A stretch of 64,000 bases of DNA, taken from NCBI GenBank assembly GCA_947034895.1, contig OX344761.1, positions 90,657,447-90,721,446 on the forward strand. The letters are read 5' to 3'. The notes beneath the pieces are model-generated. The model saw only the letters and a list, made by a program, of their open reading frames with translations. It was not told the DNA's origin and did no database searches. Positions 33,513 through 46,069 of this stretch are shown here, in pieces (position 1 is the stretch's first letter; every line of letters begins with the position of its first letter). The translations under genes were made by a program, and so were the position numbers. Source of the stretch: Rhytidiadelphus loreus (Eukaryota; Streptophyta; Bryopsida; Hypnales; Hylocomiaceae).

Positions 33513-36290
33513 ATTAGTAGGGAGAAAAAATTATGGTTTGATAAGCCATAATTTTTGTTTGGTGGGCAGAAAAAAGTATCATGATGAGTTGAAATAAATT
33601 TCTTTTCTAAATTTGTGTCTTATAGATTGTAATTTTATCTGTATGGAAAACTTTTGTTTATTGGATTAGTGATGTGTAAGGAAAATAAGTTGTGGTCAAC
33701 ATTGCTTTTAAGGCAACCCAAGTATCTTCTTGAAAAAAGAAGTTGTAAAGATTCAAAAGGTTAACATCCCTTGCAAGAATAATCTCACCAGTGGGATTAG
33801 GTTGTTTCAATTCTATGTAAAAGCTATTGATGGTGTACTTTTTTATTCTATCTTGAACCTATTTATATTTGACAATTTTTTAATGATTGAAAATTCAGTG
33901 TGAATGTATTATAATTTTTTATTCTAGATTTTGAACTCAATTCTTCAACAAAAAGAAAATAGAAATTCAAAATGTTGTCAAGCAAGGTCCCAAAAATCTA
34001 TTGTTTCTTTACTTCAAATGCAAATATTTAGCAATTAAAGGAATAATAATTTCTAAATTTGTTCCACACATTTTTACAATATTGTAATTTCAAATTCTAT
34101 GATCAAATATGCAAAAAAGACAAATTCTAAATCTTTTTTGCTCTTTTGTACTCTTTGCAATAGATATGGCATTTTTAGTGGATTTTGATGGGACAAAGGC
34201 CTTGCAACTTTAGGAATTAACCACCAAAGTTCTAAAGTCCTTGCGGAGGACTCTAGAGATTTTAAGTATACATGTGTGACCGTAATTTCTAACATGATTT
34301 TTTAAACCTTTTTTTGAAGATTGGAAACCACATTAGCTTTTTGATAATACATAGAGAAATTTTTATTTCAATCAATGTATGGAACCAAAAATTATGCCAT
34401 GCTCAATCCAAATATCAATTGAAGGGATTACACCATTAATATGACAAAAAATCGAATATTTTAAATCAATTTCTTTTTCTAAAAGATTGCATTTTTGTCT
34501 ATATGTGAAGCTTTGATTTATTCTATTAGGACTAGTGATGAAAAAGTTATGAACAATCTTAATAGTTGGGCAATTTGACCATTTTCTTGGAAAAAAGTCT
34601 TTAAGAATTCATATTGGAATGCAATTTTTACAATTCCTCAGAAATAAATGTTAGACATGGTTAAATTGTCTTGGTAGAACAATGAGATTGTTGGTGTTCA
34701 ATTCTATCTTAGAGCTATTAAGCATTTAAGTTTTTCATTCTTGTACTTACTTCTACTTAACAAATTTTTTAAGAATAAAAATCACATTTATTTATTTTAG
34801 ATGTTTTCCTCCATCTTTGAACTGAATGCTTTAGCATAAAAAAATAGAAATAAGAATTGATAGTGTAAAAATTCAAAGTTAAGAAGATTGAAAGGAAAAA
34901 ACCAGAGTCAAGCAAAGTCCTATAAAACTTATTTTCTTCACTTTAAATGCAAACATTTTACAATGTACATAGTCGAAGTTTTTGAAATCTCTTTGGCACC
35001 TTCTTATAATAGTCTATTGCAAGATTCTATAATTAAAAAATTAAAACTATAGTACTTTCTAGTCTCTACAATAGAAATAGCAATTAAAAACTTTGTTTCT
35101 CTTTAGTCTAATAGCTTGAAAGGCAATTGTAAGATAAGTTATATAGTAAGTAAATGTTTCAATTCAAAAGGATTAAAAAGAAAATTAGAAAGTGTCTTGG
35201 CATCTTTGTGTCTTGGTTTTAGCACAAGAGAATGCTCCTATTGATGTTTAAGTCAAACCAATAGCCCTAGGGTAGAAGTACAATTGAAAGATTTTTTGGG
35301 GATATAATAGTAAAATAAATCTAGAATTTTTATTATAGATCTAAAATTGATTAGGATAACACAATTTTAAAAATTAAATTAGAAAGCAGTCCAATTTCAA
35401 ACTTGAAAGATTTTGGAAAGCATATGAAGGGAATCAACAATGACTTTGTAGAAAACTATATTGTGAGCCAACTCAGGATCTCAGATACAGCTACACATTA
35501 ATGAACTTTGAAAGTACCTAATGTAAAGCTACATTGGGAATTGTTGTGTTAGCAATGATATGCACGGTCATTGTTGTACCTTCTCCAAAGTGTGAAAAAT
35601 CCAGAATGTATATCAATTTACCTTAATTATAATGGAATGTGGTGCTAAACGAATTCCTAGAAATTCATGCCTAAAACATGTACTTCTTAAACATTTGCAT
35701 GTAGGGTCAATTTTAAAAACACCTAAAAATTGTATGGTATACTTTAGAAATTCTTAATTTATTCATACTCTGTATACAAAACATATAATTATATTAAGAG
35801 AGTCTACAATCTTTATCAATAAAACTTAACTAAAACCAAGACAATTTATTATTGAATACAAACTAATAGAAATCATGCTTAAATGCTAATGTCGTTGCTT
35901 TAAGCTGTATATATGTTAACTATTGTCCAACAAATTAAGTCATTTTGGTTTCCTTGGTACGTGCATCCTAAAACACAAGAAAGTCTAACAAATCATAATT
36001 TTTTCATACATCCATCACTTACGTACTATCTATCATCCATCAAATATTCTAAAATTAACTAACCTCATTAAAACTTTACATTATATGTAAGATTTTAATG
36101 AAATCAGCTTGTTTTAGAGGATATCATGGATGGAAAAAATGGATGAAAATATTAGAGGAAAAATTTGGATTATTTTTTAAAAAAAGTAGGTAAGATTTTG
36201 GCAAAAGAATTGACCTAACAAAATTTCATTATTCCTAGTCGTATTGTAAGAGTAGTTTTCTTTCTTCTCTTGTTATATTTAAAATTTGTT
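33513..36290. repeat. AT-rich DNA with relics of the TTAA-flanked family
   Basis: Two stretches (about 33540-34280 and 34440-35120) share block order with the interior of the element at 60039: a TATGAAAAAGTTAT-type block, CTTCTACTTAACAA..TTTTTAAGAAT, ACTTTAAATGCAAA and a GCAAGATTCTA-type block. No intact termini. The rest (35120-36290) is AT-rich with nothing recognised. Confidence 0.4.
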
Positions 36291-36293
36291 TAA

Positions 36294-36434
36294 CCCTTGA
36301 CGGATACCAAGGACTCAAATTATCCAATGGATGACTTCATTGCTTAATGTAGAAACACAGAATGCACGTAGTGGTTCAATAATTTGAGCATTAAGTTGAT
36401 TACCTTGGTTAAAGGGGGTTGTGTCCTTCACAAG
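36294..36434. mobile_element. Short TTAA-flanked MITE, degenerate ends
   Basis: Left end TTAA-CCCTTGACGGATACC. Right end is the complement of TTAA-CTTGTGAAGGACAC. It resembles the 117-bp element at 4115 in size and in ends, with several mismatches. TTAA flanks both sides. Confidence 0.5.
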
Positions 36435-37102
36435 TTAATTGAGGAACAACGGTGTGGATTCAAAGTGTCCAATTGATGACTTGGAGTTTTTTTTAGCTAA
36501 TGAAACGCTAAATTTTCATCCAACATTTTCTTGACCTTACATCTTGGATCATCAGATTGGTAGAAAGGCTTTCTTCCGCTCATTGAATGCAGCTCTATTT
36601 GAATGCGGCACATAAAAAAATTCTAAAAAATAGGCAAATCAGCCACTTGTAGTGGGTTTATGCTTTGTTAATTTCTTGGCAATGAAATTTTGTTTCAGTT
36701 GGTTGGAAAAAAAAACGAAACAAGTCGATGGCTTACTTTGTGAACTTTTGTACAGTAAGTTAAGCTTGCGAAAAAAAAAAAATTAAAAATTAAAAATTAA
36801 AGTTAAGCTTGCATGCACTGTTTGCTTGGGACGTGAGATGCAGCTTCCATCAACAGTTCAGCTACAGGGTAAGTCAGCTTGTATAACTTAATGGCTACAA
36901 GGAAAGTGTATAGTAACTGGTCCCACAGTCGGCTATTTCTGATTTTTTTTTTAAAAACTTTGATGCTCATCATTGCGGGGGAATTTCTTTGCAAGCACTA
37001 TTATTTCATTTCGCGGGCTCTTCTTCCACGTCAAAGGAGGAAGATCATTTTGGGACAAATTTTGGAGGACAACCGGAAGATCATTTTGGGACGGAGGGAG
37101 TA

Positions 37103-38393
37103 TTTCGTAAAAACTTTGAAATGCAATATCTTTTATGCACAAAGGATTGCAAGGGCTATGTTGTGGTGTGAGAGGTTCTTATACAAATAGAAAGTTTTAT
37201 GCATAAAATAATGCAAGGGTTTTGTTTTGTGGCGGTTAGACATGTGATGTGAAAGGTATTTAAAAAATAAATAAAAGGTAATTTAATATGATTATTTAAT
37301 TCATAAAAACTTTGAAATTCAATAACTTTCATACCGTAGGTCCAAATGCTAGGAAGCAAAGTTAGTGCACTTGTCTTCATGGAGAGCTTTCCAACAATAC
37401 CAAGAATGTAGTTGAGGGACTCATTAGGAGAATATTGAGGCTGCTAAAAGCACCCCAATAATTAAAGCTGCCCACTGCACTTGCCCAACCAAAGTGTACA
37501 TACAGTGTAGCTGGTGGATGATTGTCTAGAGATGAACGTTGAGGGAGGTTGGACCAATGAGAGCATCTGGTCGTGCATGGGTTGGCATCAATTTGTCGTT
37601 TGTGGGAGTACTTGTTTGTTACACTCAACGTCTTCCTGCATTCATCTTCCCATGTTCTTTCAAGAATGCGCGTGTTCTTGATCACAGTTTAGGTACATCC
37701 TCCGATTGAAAAGATGAATTTTGGCATGCTTTTGATAGCAAACTATTGTCATTATCCTGTCATTTGCTACTAGCTTTGTGGCAAGGTCTACAAGTGCATT
37801 TGTAAACAATTTCTGAGTTTTAATGTTGCAACTATGTCATGAACTTAATTATTTATTGCTTTCAGTAGTGAGGGTGCTAGGTCAAGTGTTGTTCAAGTTT
37901 AAGGGAGAGTAAAAAAATGATGATTTCATTTATTCTTGAATTTTTAGTGCTAAACTTTCTGGAAATTGATATCATTTCATGTATTCTAGTTAGTCTTCTC
38001 TCATGTAAATGAATATACTATATTATGCATTATGCTAGACAATTGTCACTAAAGTTTGTGAAATTCATTACTAACTTTACAACAGTCTGCGGGGAGAGTA
38101 GCATAAATCTAGATTGATTGTTCTTCCTTTTCTAGAGATATCAATGTAAGGTTTTCAAGCATCTATATGCACAAGCTACTAGTTGTTGAATGATGAATTT
38201 TGCAGATTGTAGAAGTTCACCAAGCTTGTATTAGGGAAGGTGTGGACACTGTCTCTCCACTTCTCTGATCCGGTTGAGTCAAATTCATCAAGGCAATGAG
38301 ACCTCGCTCTTCAATCGAGGCTGTCATAATTTACACTTGTATAGATGCGGAAGGGAACTGGATACCACTCAAGATAGAGGTGAATAGTTGGGT
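37103..38393. other. Intergenic DNA
   Basis: No gene or clear repeat end. A short minus-strand frame at 37377-37685 (102 aa) shows no recognisable motif and is not called. Confidence 0.45.
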
Positions 38394-38708
38394 AAGGTAG
38401 GAGGTCCTAAAATGGAGCGGGTTCTAAAACCGATCAGGCTCTAGAGGTACATTTTGCACTTTCCAATGTACAAGTGGTGTGCATTTGAGGAGGTGGTCGG
38501 TTTCAGAGCCCACAAAAATGCACTTTACTGCAACTTCAGAAATTCTTAACTAATTCTACAAAGCTTCAAAAAATATGAAACAACTTGGGTTAGATGCCAA
38601 TTTCTCTTGCCTTTCAAGGAAAATTTACTGAAAAATGTTTTAAGAAGTTCTACCTCCCCAAAAGACAGCTTCAGCTCTTAGATGAGCGGTTTATGGACCT
38701 CCTACCTT
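38394..38708 (+). mobile_element. Family A MITE, best-preserved copy
   Basis: Left end AAGGTAGGAGGTCC and right end GGACCTCCTACCTT are perfect inverted repeats. The right half is the conserved block CAACTTGGGTTAGATGCCAA. The internal hairpin is weaker here than in the copies at 15531 and 47865. Flanking bases do not show a clear duplication. Confidence 0.8.
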
Positions 38709-39319
38709 AACCTTAACACCAGGATGCATTGGAGGCTATGCAAAGGATACAAAGAAACATGGAGGCTCGGGGATGGATGGATCGTATAAGGCAAAGTATA
38801 GAAGTTCAAGGCTTCTGTACAAAGCTTAGTGTCCATGGTGAAGGTGCAACATGCTTATATGTGGCGTCAAGTGGATTTGAATCCAAAAGTGCCATATGAG
38901 ATGAGTGCAACATACAATTGTAAGTATTCATGTATTTTGAATTTTTTTAAGTATCTACCTTATTTTCTTCAAGGCTTGAAGGAAGCCTAGTTTTTCAAGC
39001 AATGACTATAACTAACAGTAGTACAGGACATTGATGTATAAGTTACATTGTAATGAGGACCATGTTTGGAAGGTAATCTTGCACGACTGAAATGATTGTA
39101 CCTTGATTAATAAAATGAGTTAGAAGTACATGAGTATCAATGCAACACACCTAGCATAATCCATGAAGTTGGTGAAATTATCTGCTGTGAGAATTTGACT
39201 ATGCTATCTTTACACAAATGGATTATTTTTCAAATTTTTTTAATCTTAGAATATATAATCTTGTAAAACTTGCTTGTGGGTATCTGTTTGTTTGCTTGCA
39301 GACTTATATCCTTCAATTT

Positions 39320-39885
39320 ATAAGCAGTAGCTGGATCTGAAATGCATAGAAGGAGTCATTGATGTCATGCATGCCGAAGTGGGTGAACTCATGAGAGGAA
39401 GTTGACTGCACAAAGAGCTTTCAGATGATGGGATTTTTTTTTATAATGCTTCATACACTACACGAATAGGAGGGACACAATTTGGCAGAGTAGAGTCAAT
39501 CCCACTACCAAGCTTTGAGTCACCAAAGTGGTTCCTCCCAAACATGTGTACAACGGAGGCTTTCCGGGCAAGACATCGATTTGACTTCCAAAATTCCATG
39601 AGGCCTAACATAGGATCAAGCCAGACTCATTTGTCATGGCTTATGCCTACATGTGTTTTCATTGATTTGTTTGTAGCAACAGATACCATACAAAGAACAA
39701 CAACTATGTGGGTTTTCAAACAAGTAAGTCATGCATTGTGCCAATCCCTTATGGATGGTGGTTGGGATTCCAAGGTCATGTTTGCAGTGGATGCTATCAA
39801 GTGTATAGTTGCAAGGGCTTCATTAATATTCAGACTCCACATTGGAAGGTCCACACTATATATTAGATTTGTGTACAATCGATAG
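39320..39885 (+). pseudogene. Unrecognised coding-like segment with one internal stop
   Basis: One frame stays open for about 185 codons except for a TGA at about 39402, with peptides such as YTTRIGGTQFGRVESIPLP and PTCVFIDLFVATDTIQ. The ATG at 39544 opens the last 113 codons. Composition is protein-like, but I do not recognise the family. An upstream frame at about 38740-38880 (MEARGWMDRIRQSIEVQG) could belong to the same relic. Possibly a transposon-borne gene. Confidence 0.3.
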
Positions 39886-40040
39886 AGAAGAGTATCACTT
39901 TCTGAGTGTGTGGACCTAGACTAATACATGCCCAGTGTCATGGTAACAATGCATTTCCAGGTGGAAGACAAAGAACACGATTTGGACGTGGGGTTGACTT
40001 GGTCTCTAGTTGACATTCGACAAGAGGTTGCAATACAATT

Positions 40041-41293
40041 CACTAGAAGAAAAACGTGTCCACTGCAACCGGCCATATGCAACTCAAATGCAACTAAGTA
40101 TCCTATATAACTATCTTGCAACTGCAATTTTCTATAATTGCACCAACTTTGATGTGTATGTTGTTGTAGTTGCAGAGTAGTCGTAGAAAAAAATGTAGGA
40201 AAATGGAATCGTAACAGAGTAGGTATTTTAGATTCTATATTCGTTAGAAGTGTCGATGTGGACAACTTTGCGTTATGTGGAATCCACAACTACAGTGCAA
40301 CTAGAAATCAATTCAAAGACAACTAGAAAACAACTATAGAACAACCAAAATACAACTAGTTTACAACTACAAAACAACTATAAGAAGACAAGTTTACTTT
40401 AATATAATTCGTGCATTTTACATATCCCATATCATTTGTCATACCTCCTACCACCCCACTTGTATAAATAACTCGTCTTCTTAACACTCTAAAATCACAA
40501 TAAGTGACCTTTGGAGCTACCTAACATAATTGTCCAGTATGGTGAGTATTGTATGATATATGGTGTATATTGTATGGTATACTATATGTGTTGTATTATT
40601 TATGGTATATTTTGTATAATATGTTGTATATTGTATTTATGAGTATACTAGTTGACCATCAATTGCAAATGAGTTGTAAACACTTGTATGCAATCAATTA
40701 CAAGTTGCACAAATGTATCATCAAGATGCATAGTAGTTGCAAATAAGTTGTACTCATGATTCATGAGTCACAAATTTTTTTTTAAAAAGTTGTACATATC
40801 CTATAAAGTAATCACAGTAGTCATAGAAAAGTCATAACCTAGTTGCAAACCAATTGGTAAGAAGTGGCAAACACGTCGTAAATGAGTTGCAAACTGCTTA
40901 CATTGTCCCATAATCACTGTCCCATAAACATTGTCCCATAATCATTGTCCAATAATCAAATATATACCTAAAGCAATTGCAAAGTAGTTGAAATGAAGTA
41001 GCAGACCAATCGAATCAAAGTTGCAATGAAGTCACAAACAAGTTGCAACTTAGTTACCAACCTCAAACAACAATAAATACCACGTAGGCAACCACGTCAT
41101 AAAGCGCATCAATGAAGTTCCACGTAAACTACAGAATGCGGGACTAAAACGTTTTGCCTTGCAACTACGATACAACTAGAAAACTTGTCCATAGCAACTG
41201 GGGCCCTCCAAATTCTCACTAGTTGCAAATGTCCGATGCAACTAAAAACTAGTTGCTCTTTGTAGTTGCAAAACCCCTCATTTTCTTCTAGTG
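40041..41293. mobile_element. Non-autonomous CACTA element with dense subterminal repeats
   Basis: Left end CACTAGAAGAAAAACG and the complement of the right end, CACTAGAAGAAAATGA, share 13 terminal bases. Both flanks carry many irregular copies of TGCAACTA / TAGTTGCA, in both orientations, which is how CACTA elements arrange their transposase-binding sites. The 3-bp flanks (ATT left, TAT right) do not match, so the target duplication is lost or an end is misplaced. No transposase inside. Confidence 0.65.
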
Positions 41294-43029
41294 TATCCAA
41301 ATGTTGGATTCTACCTTACAAGGAAGGTTACATAGCAAGTCGGTTTGACATAAGCAAAACATGGCCACTTTATCAGAAATGATTCTCAACAAAATCCAGA
41401 AGTACTATACGTTAAAGTAAAAGCAGGCTAAAGGGTCGACCAACTCTTCATGTGCAGCGGCAATCATAGTTTAGAGTTTTTGTTGTTTTTAACATTTGGC
41501 TTGAAACAAGTTGAATCTAGTCCCACCTGAATGGAAGTAATGCTCATCTCTTTGAGCATAATTCGAACCAAGATCATGAATCAAACATAATGGAATGTAC
41601 ATTGGTGTCACTTGGTTTATGTATTGTAGCCTTGTACATGATATTTCTGCAACTACTACACTCTTGCTTCGTCTTTTCGACTAGGGAAGCCTGTCCATAT
41701 GTTTGTCGATGAGGTGAATCATATTTACGTGACTTGCTAGTGTGTACCAACATCTGTATCAACTTTAGTATTGTCATGAAAAAGAGTGTTGTCGAAACTC
41801 TGGAGAGCTTCAATCCAATCAACAAGCATAAGAATGCAGTTGAAATAGAGACACCCGTGGCACATATTTAGACGTCTCATTCTGTGGATGAGTGCAGTAT
41901 GAGATATTTTGGAATTCAAGCCCTGTGAATATGTTTAGCATAATACATTATTGTAGTCTAGTGAATACTTGTGGAGATTGCTGAGGATACTCATGTGTAC
42001 GGTCTAAACTTCTACTAATAAAAACTTTTTTGTATTCTACTGATCAAAACTTATTTAGTATTGTTGAATTCAAGGAGCTAAGTCTAGTCAGGATTGAGAG
42101 ATAAGTAATCATGCAAAGTGGAAGCAGTTTTTCGTTTTTTAAATGTCATAATAATTTACGTGGCCTTCTCGACAGGTGAGTGTAGTTGTAAATAATAGAG
42201 GCCTTCTGAGGAAGTTATGAATCTGTTGTCTCATTTTCAGAGATAGGAACTCATCGACTACCCTCCCTTCTACATTTTGATCACCAAATCTCAGCATGTG
42301 CAGCTGTAGCTGATCTCAAACTAGCCTTACGTCTCTTTGCTATAGCATCCTCAATAGATGACGATGTACCAACTACTATTAAATTTGAAATAACTTTCCT
42401 TATTCCAAAATCTATGAGCAATTATGCGATACCAATGCTGATATGTTTGAATAAGAGGTATGCTTACCACCAGAATGTTGTGTGTGGCTCTGATAAGTAG
42501 TCTTAGCTGCGTGGTGAGAGTTTTCCATTCCTTGGCAAGACCAAACTGCCAAGGAACCATACTGCTCTATAAAATATGGGCGATGACAAACGAGAACATG
42601 CTACCAATTACAAGATTCAATCAGTACATAGCAGTTGAAACTAACATGTAGATTAACTGCCACACATACTATTGTTATCTCTTTTATGAAGCTACCAGGA
42701 ATTCATCAATCAATTTAAATTAATGTTGAAGTTGTTTGGATTCGTTAGATTTGGTTTTGGATGTTGAGGAGATAGATCGTTATTTTTGAGATCAAGAGAT
42801 ATGTATCATGGGATTACTCAATCTTGCTTAGAATTGAATTGTTTTTTGATTCTATGGTGTATTAGTGTACCAATGCATTGCAAGTGCATGCATAATTTTA
42901 TCATCAACGTTCGCTCAACTTGTAGACAGCCACCCTCAGCAGGAAAACAACAACAATATACATATAAATGAGTGAGTCATATATGAATTATATAAAAGTA
43001 ATATAATTATGAGTATAAGATGCAATAAG
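41294..43029. other. Intergenic DNA, no gene supported
   Basis: Only short frames without recognisable motifs. No repeat termini were found. Confidence 0.45.
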
Positions 43030-46000
43030 ATTGCAGTCAAAGACATACCATATAGTGTGTGACTAGGTGCTCCCCGAAACACTTGACATATAGCTTTCCC
43101 CAACGGTTTACCTTCAATTTGAAATATGATGGAGATTGATGGAGACTGATCCATTTTTAATTGCAAACCAGTGAAATATGATTGTAATTCTTGGCCGTTA
43201 TTAATTGTATTGTATTCTGCATTTACCACATCTACGTACAATTTCCGTTCAATGCCATCTGCTGTTGGATGTATATTGAACAATTTCAGAGCATGAGCTC
43301 CACTGAAACTTGGTTTGTTTGGAACGTTGTTTGATTTTCCTAAAAGTTCAGCATCTTTGCAAATTCTCACATCTCCACCATGAGCACTTGTAAGAGAAAC
43401 CACCTTCTACATTTCATCAATGGCTTGTTTTCTAAGTGTTGGATTCCGAATAGTCCACACGTAGATGAAGTGTAGTTGAACGATCTTCTCAACAATGTGG
43501 TTGAAGGCATGAAGTGTGCAAATATGTACTCGGTCCATTGGTATCGGCAAGATTCCCTTCCACCACCCTGCAACCTGAATTCTTTGTACAGGCTTGGCTG
43601 AAACTGAAGTTGAAAATAAGCCATCATCCTAGGAGAAAGCATTGCTCTTGAATAATACTTTTGCTTCTCCAATATTGGTTACCACTGGCTTCTTCCGCTT
43701 CTGCATGCAATATATGCATGAATGAGGGTTGTTTGCTCCCATAGACAAGCTGTACATGCATTTGATGCTCTTCATGTTTGTAGCTAGGTGCCACTCAACT
43801 CTGAAATCACCAACGTTTGGTACATGCAGCAATTGTCCAGTTTCTTGTGCCATTATGAGACTTGGAAGGGATGTTTGGGAGAACACCCATTGCAAAATTG
43901 CATAATTCTCTTGTAGAACTTGGAATGAGGCAATAGACCATATTTCTCGTTCTGCTTGGACAGAGAAAAATTCTTTGCTACTGGAGTCAATTAAAGAATT
44001 CAAGGCTCGATTCATCAATGTAATTGATACACACTCCATCTTTTGGGCATGCACTATTTCAGCCTCATCAATTTTTAGAACAAAAATGAGTGGTTGACTT
44101 TGCAATTCTGAAATAACAAGTGAAAGACGTGTTATCATGAGGTTTCAGAAGGGAACACGGAGAGCATTAAATAAGCACCTAAGCATTGCTAAACTATTGC
44201 AAAACAATCGCATTGTACTGCCAAAATACCTTTGTAAATTAATGACAGTAAATCATTGCGAATACATAGTATTATAAATTGTCATTTTCTTTGGTGGAAT
44301 TCCAAGTGGCTAGAGGATTGCAAGCTTTCTGGAGGTTCGGACTAGGAAAGTCATAGCATAGAATTGAAGCCTACAAAATTGAATTATCAAAGAATTTGAT
44401 TAAGTAAAATATATGAACATGGAAAAATTGTAATAGTTGCTAAGGGATTAAGGTAAGGATTTCTGCAAAAGAATCTGATCTATACTACTTAATGGGAGAA
44501 GACAATTCATGAACAAAGCTTGAACATAATTGTGTTTTGACTTCGATTTCACTCACTAGCTCTAACTTTGATTTTATGACTCTGACTTCGATTCACTCAC
44601 ATTTCCTCCATACTCACTTAATATTTCATTATGAAATATTGAATCTTAGTCATTAAATCATCTATACAAGACGACATCGATCATCATCCTGAAACAAAAT
44701 TGCAAGTTAACTCTGCATGGCTGCACTGAGCAGATACAAATGAAGAAAGGAAGAATTAACTTAACACCTTGGAGTCAGAGTGAAGGACATTCAAGCTATT
44801 GTAGAGTGTTGAATTAAACAAAGCATGATGCATTCGTTGGATTGACCTTCAGAATTATGAATTGAGAAGTGGTTAGTCTAGCAAATACCTTCACTTGTGA
44901 TAGTGTATAATTGAACCATAGTACGTTGAACCTGCTCCACATCTGCAAACAAAGAGTTAAAGTCATTTAGTTTGATTGTAATTGGGTCCTTCATCTTTGA
45001 ACCTTTAGGTACTGGAACTTGTAAAGTATTGGTGATAAACGTATAGTCTCCAATGTAATCATGTAGTTTGAGATTCAACATTTGTCGAAGTTTGGTGATG
45101 TTGTTCAGGTTTGGCAGACAACCAATTTGAAGTCCCTTGCCGACTAACTTGGTAGCATCCTTAAATTTTTTGTATACAATAGAGTATGCTGCTTAAGTAA
45201 TCCCGTTTCTATCCATCATCTCACAAATATCATGGGCTCCTATATTTTGACCAATCTTATTAAAATAATGGTTAGCCATCCTAACACCTATAGTAGTCAA
45301 TTTGTTGAATTCGCACATGGCGTTAACCTCTCTCATTGTTATCAATGATGAGAGGACTTGAGCAATCCCGGATTGAGTGTCTTTACTACCACAAAGACGC
45401 TCTTTTGTGTCATATTGTGAATTTCGGATTTAAACCTCTTTTGTGGTAGCAAGTGTGAGGATACATCAAGCTAAGCGAATTGCTCATTTTGTATGTCCAC
45501 CGTTAGGTTTTAGTGTATGAACATCCCTTCTATTCCCAACTATGCTTTTGTAGCCATACGGTGTTTTCACCAATTTTTGAAGTCACAACTCACAGCGTCG
45601 CAACATGGCTTTAGTTCTTCTAAGCTCAAAAGCTATAGACGCTAATCTTTCCTCATGCGATTGTTTGAGAGACTCCATTTTGACCCACAAATCTACTTGC
45701 AGTTGCAAGCAATCCTCAATACTTTTTGCCTCCTTGGAATTACAAATTTGTAATTGTGCTTCGTAGCTACCTCTCATCCTCACATTCTTCTTTGAGATTA
45801 CATATCTCAATTTTTAACAAGTTGGAGGTAGAAATCATAGCTCTGAATTCTTCTTCTATTCTTTCTCTTGCATATGCTTCTTCTCTTGTGAATTGTAATA
45901 ATTGATCTCTTTCTATAGCTGCATTGATTAAATATTCTAAACGATCTCTCAAGGACTCATTTTGTTTTTGAGCTTCACTAAGATTAAATTGCACAACTTT

Positions 46001-46069
46001 ATCAACAGAGCAAAGACTAGTCACGTATCCGAGCAAACCTATTTTTTCGTCACCAACAAATTCGAGCAA
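43030..46069 (-). pseudogene. Decayed gene of an unassigned, probably transposon-borne family
   Basis: Read on the minus strand, one long protein can be followed through several breaks. A coiled-coil segment comes first (46069-45583, with a frameshift near 45780; RERIEEEFRAM, SHEERLASIAFELRR). Next is a middle part (about 45580-44890: GVRMANHYFNKIGQNIG, LHDYIGDYTFI), then an intron of about 0.78 kb (donor AAG-GTATTT near 44888), then LIFVLKIDEAEIVHAQKMEC, FRVEWHLATNMKSIKCMY, a cysteine pair in HSCIYCMQKRKKP, and HICTLHAFNHIVEKIV. In-frame stops lie at 45430-45432 and 45193-45195, and two more fall after AFS (about 43629) and after AIDEM (about 43411). The layout resembles large uncharacterised proteins that I associate with mobile elements, but I cannot name the superfamily. 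It is inactive as read. Confidence 0.55.

Larger units (their letters stand above)
28122..37100. mobile_element. Candidate long mariner/Stowaway-type element (~9 kb)
   Basis: The left end starts CTCCCTCCGTCCCAAAATGA and continues TCTTCC (28122-28147). The complement of 37075-37100 is identical over these 26 bp. TA lies outside both ends (28120-28121 and 37101-37102). CTCCCTCCGT... with a TA duplication is the classic terminus of plant mariner-like elements and Stowaway MITEs. A mariner transposase lies inside (32175-33512). At the right the terminal 18-mer beginning GGAAGATCATTTTGGGAC is repeated internally at 37039-37056. These are the only two such ends I found in the window. At 8979 bp the element would be far longer than usual plant mariners, so it must contain nested insertions or captured DNA. 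Alternatively the two ends belong to separate elements. Confidence 0.55.

Noticed and set aside
40041..41293. CRISPR-like or simple tandem array (recurring GTTGCAA/CAACTA words)
   Set aside because: Spacing is irregular, both orientations occur and the ends are CACTA termini, so a CACTA derivative explains it better.
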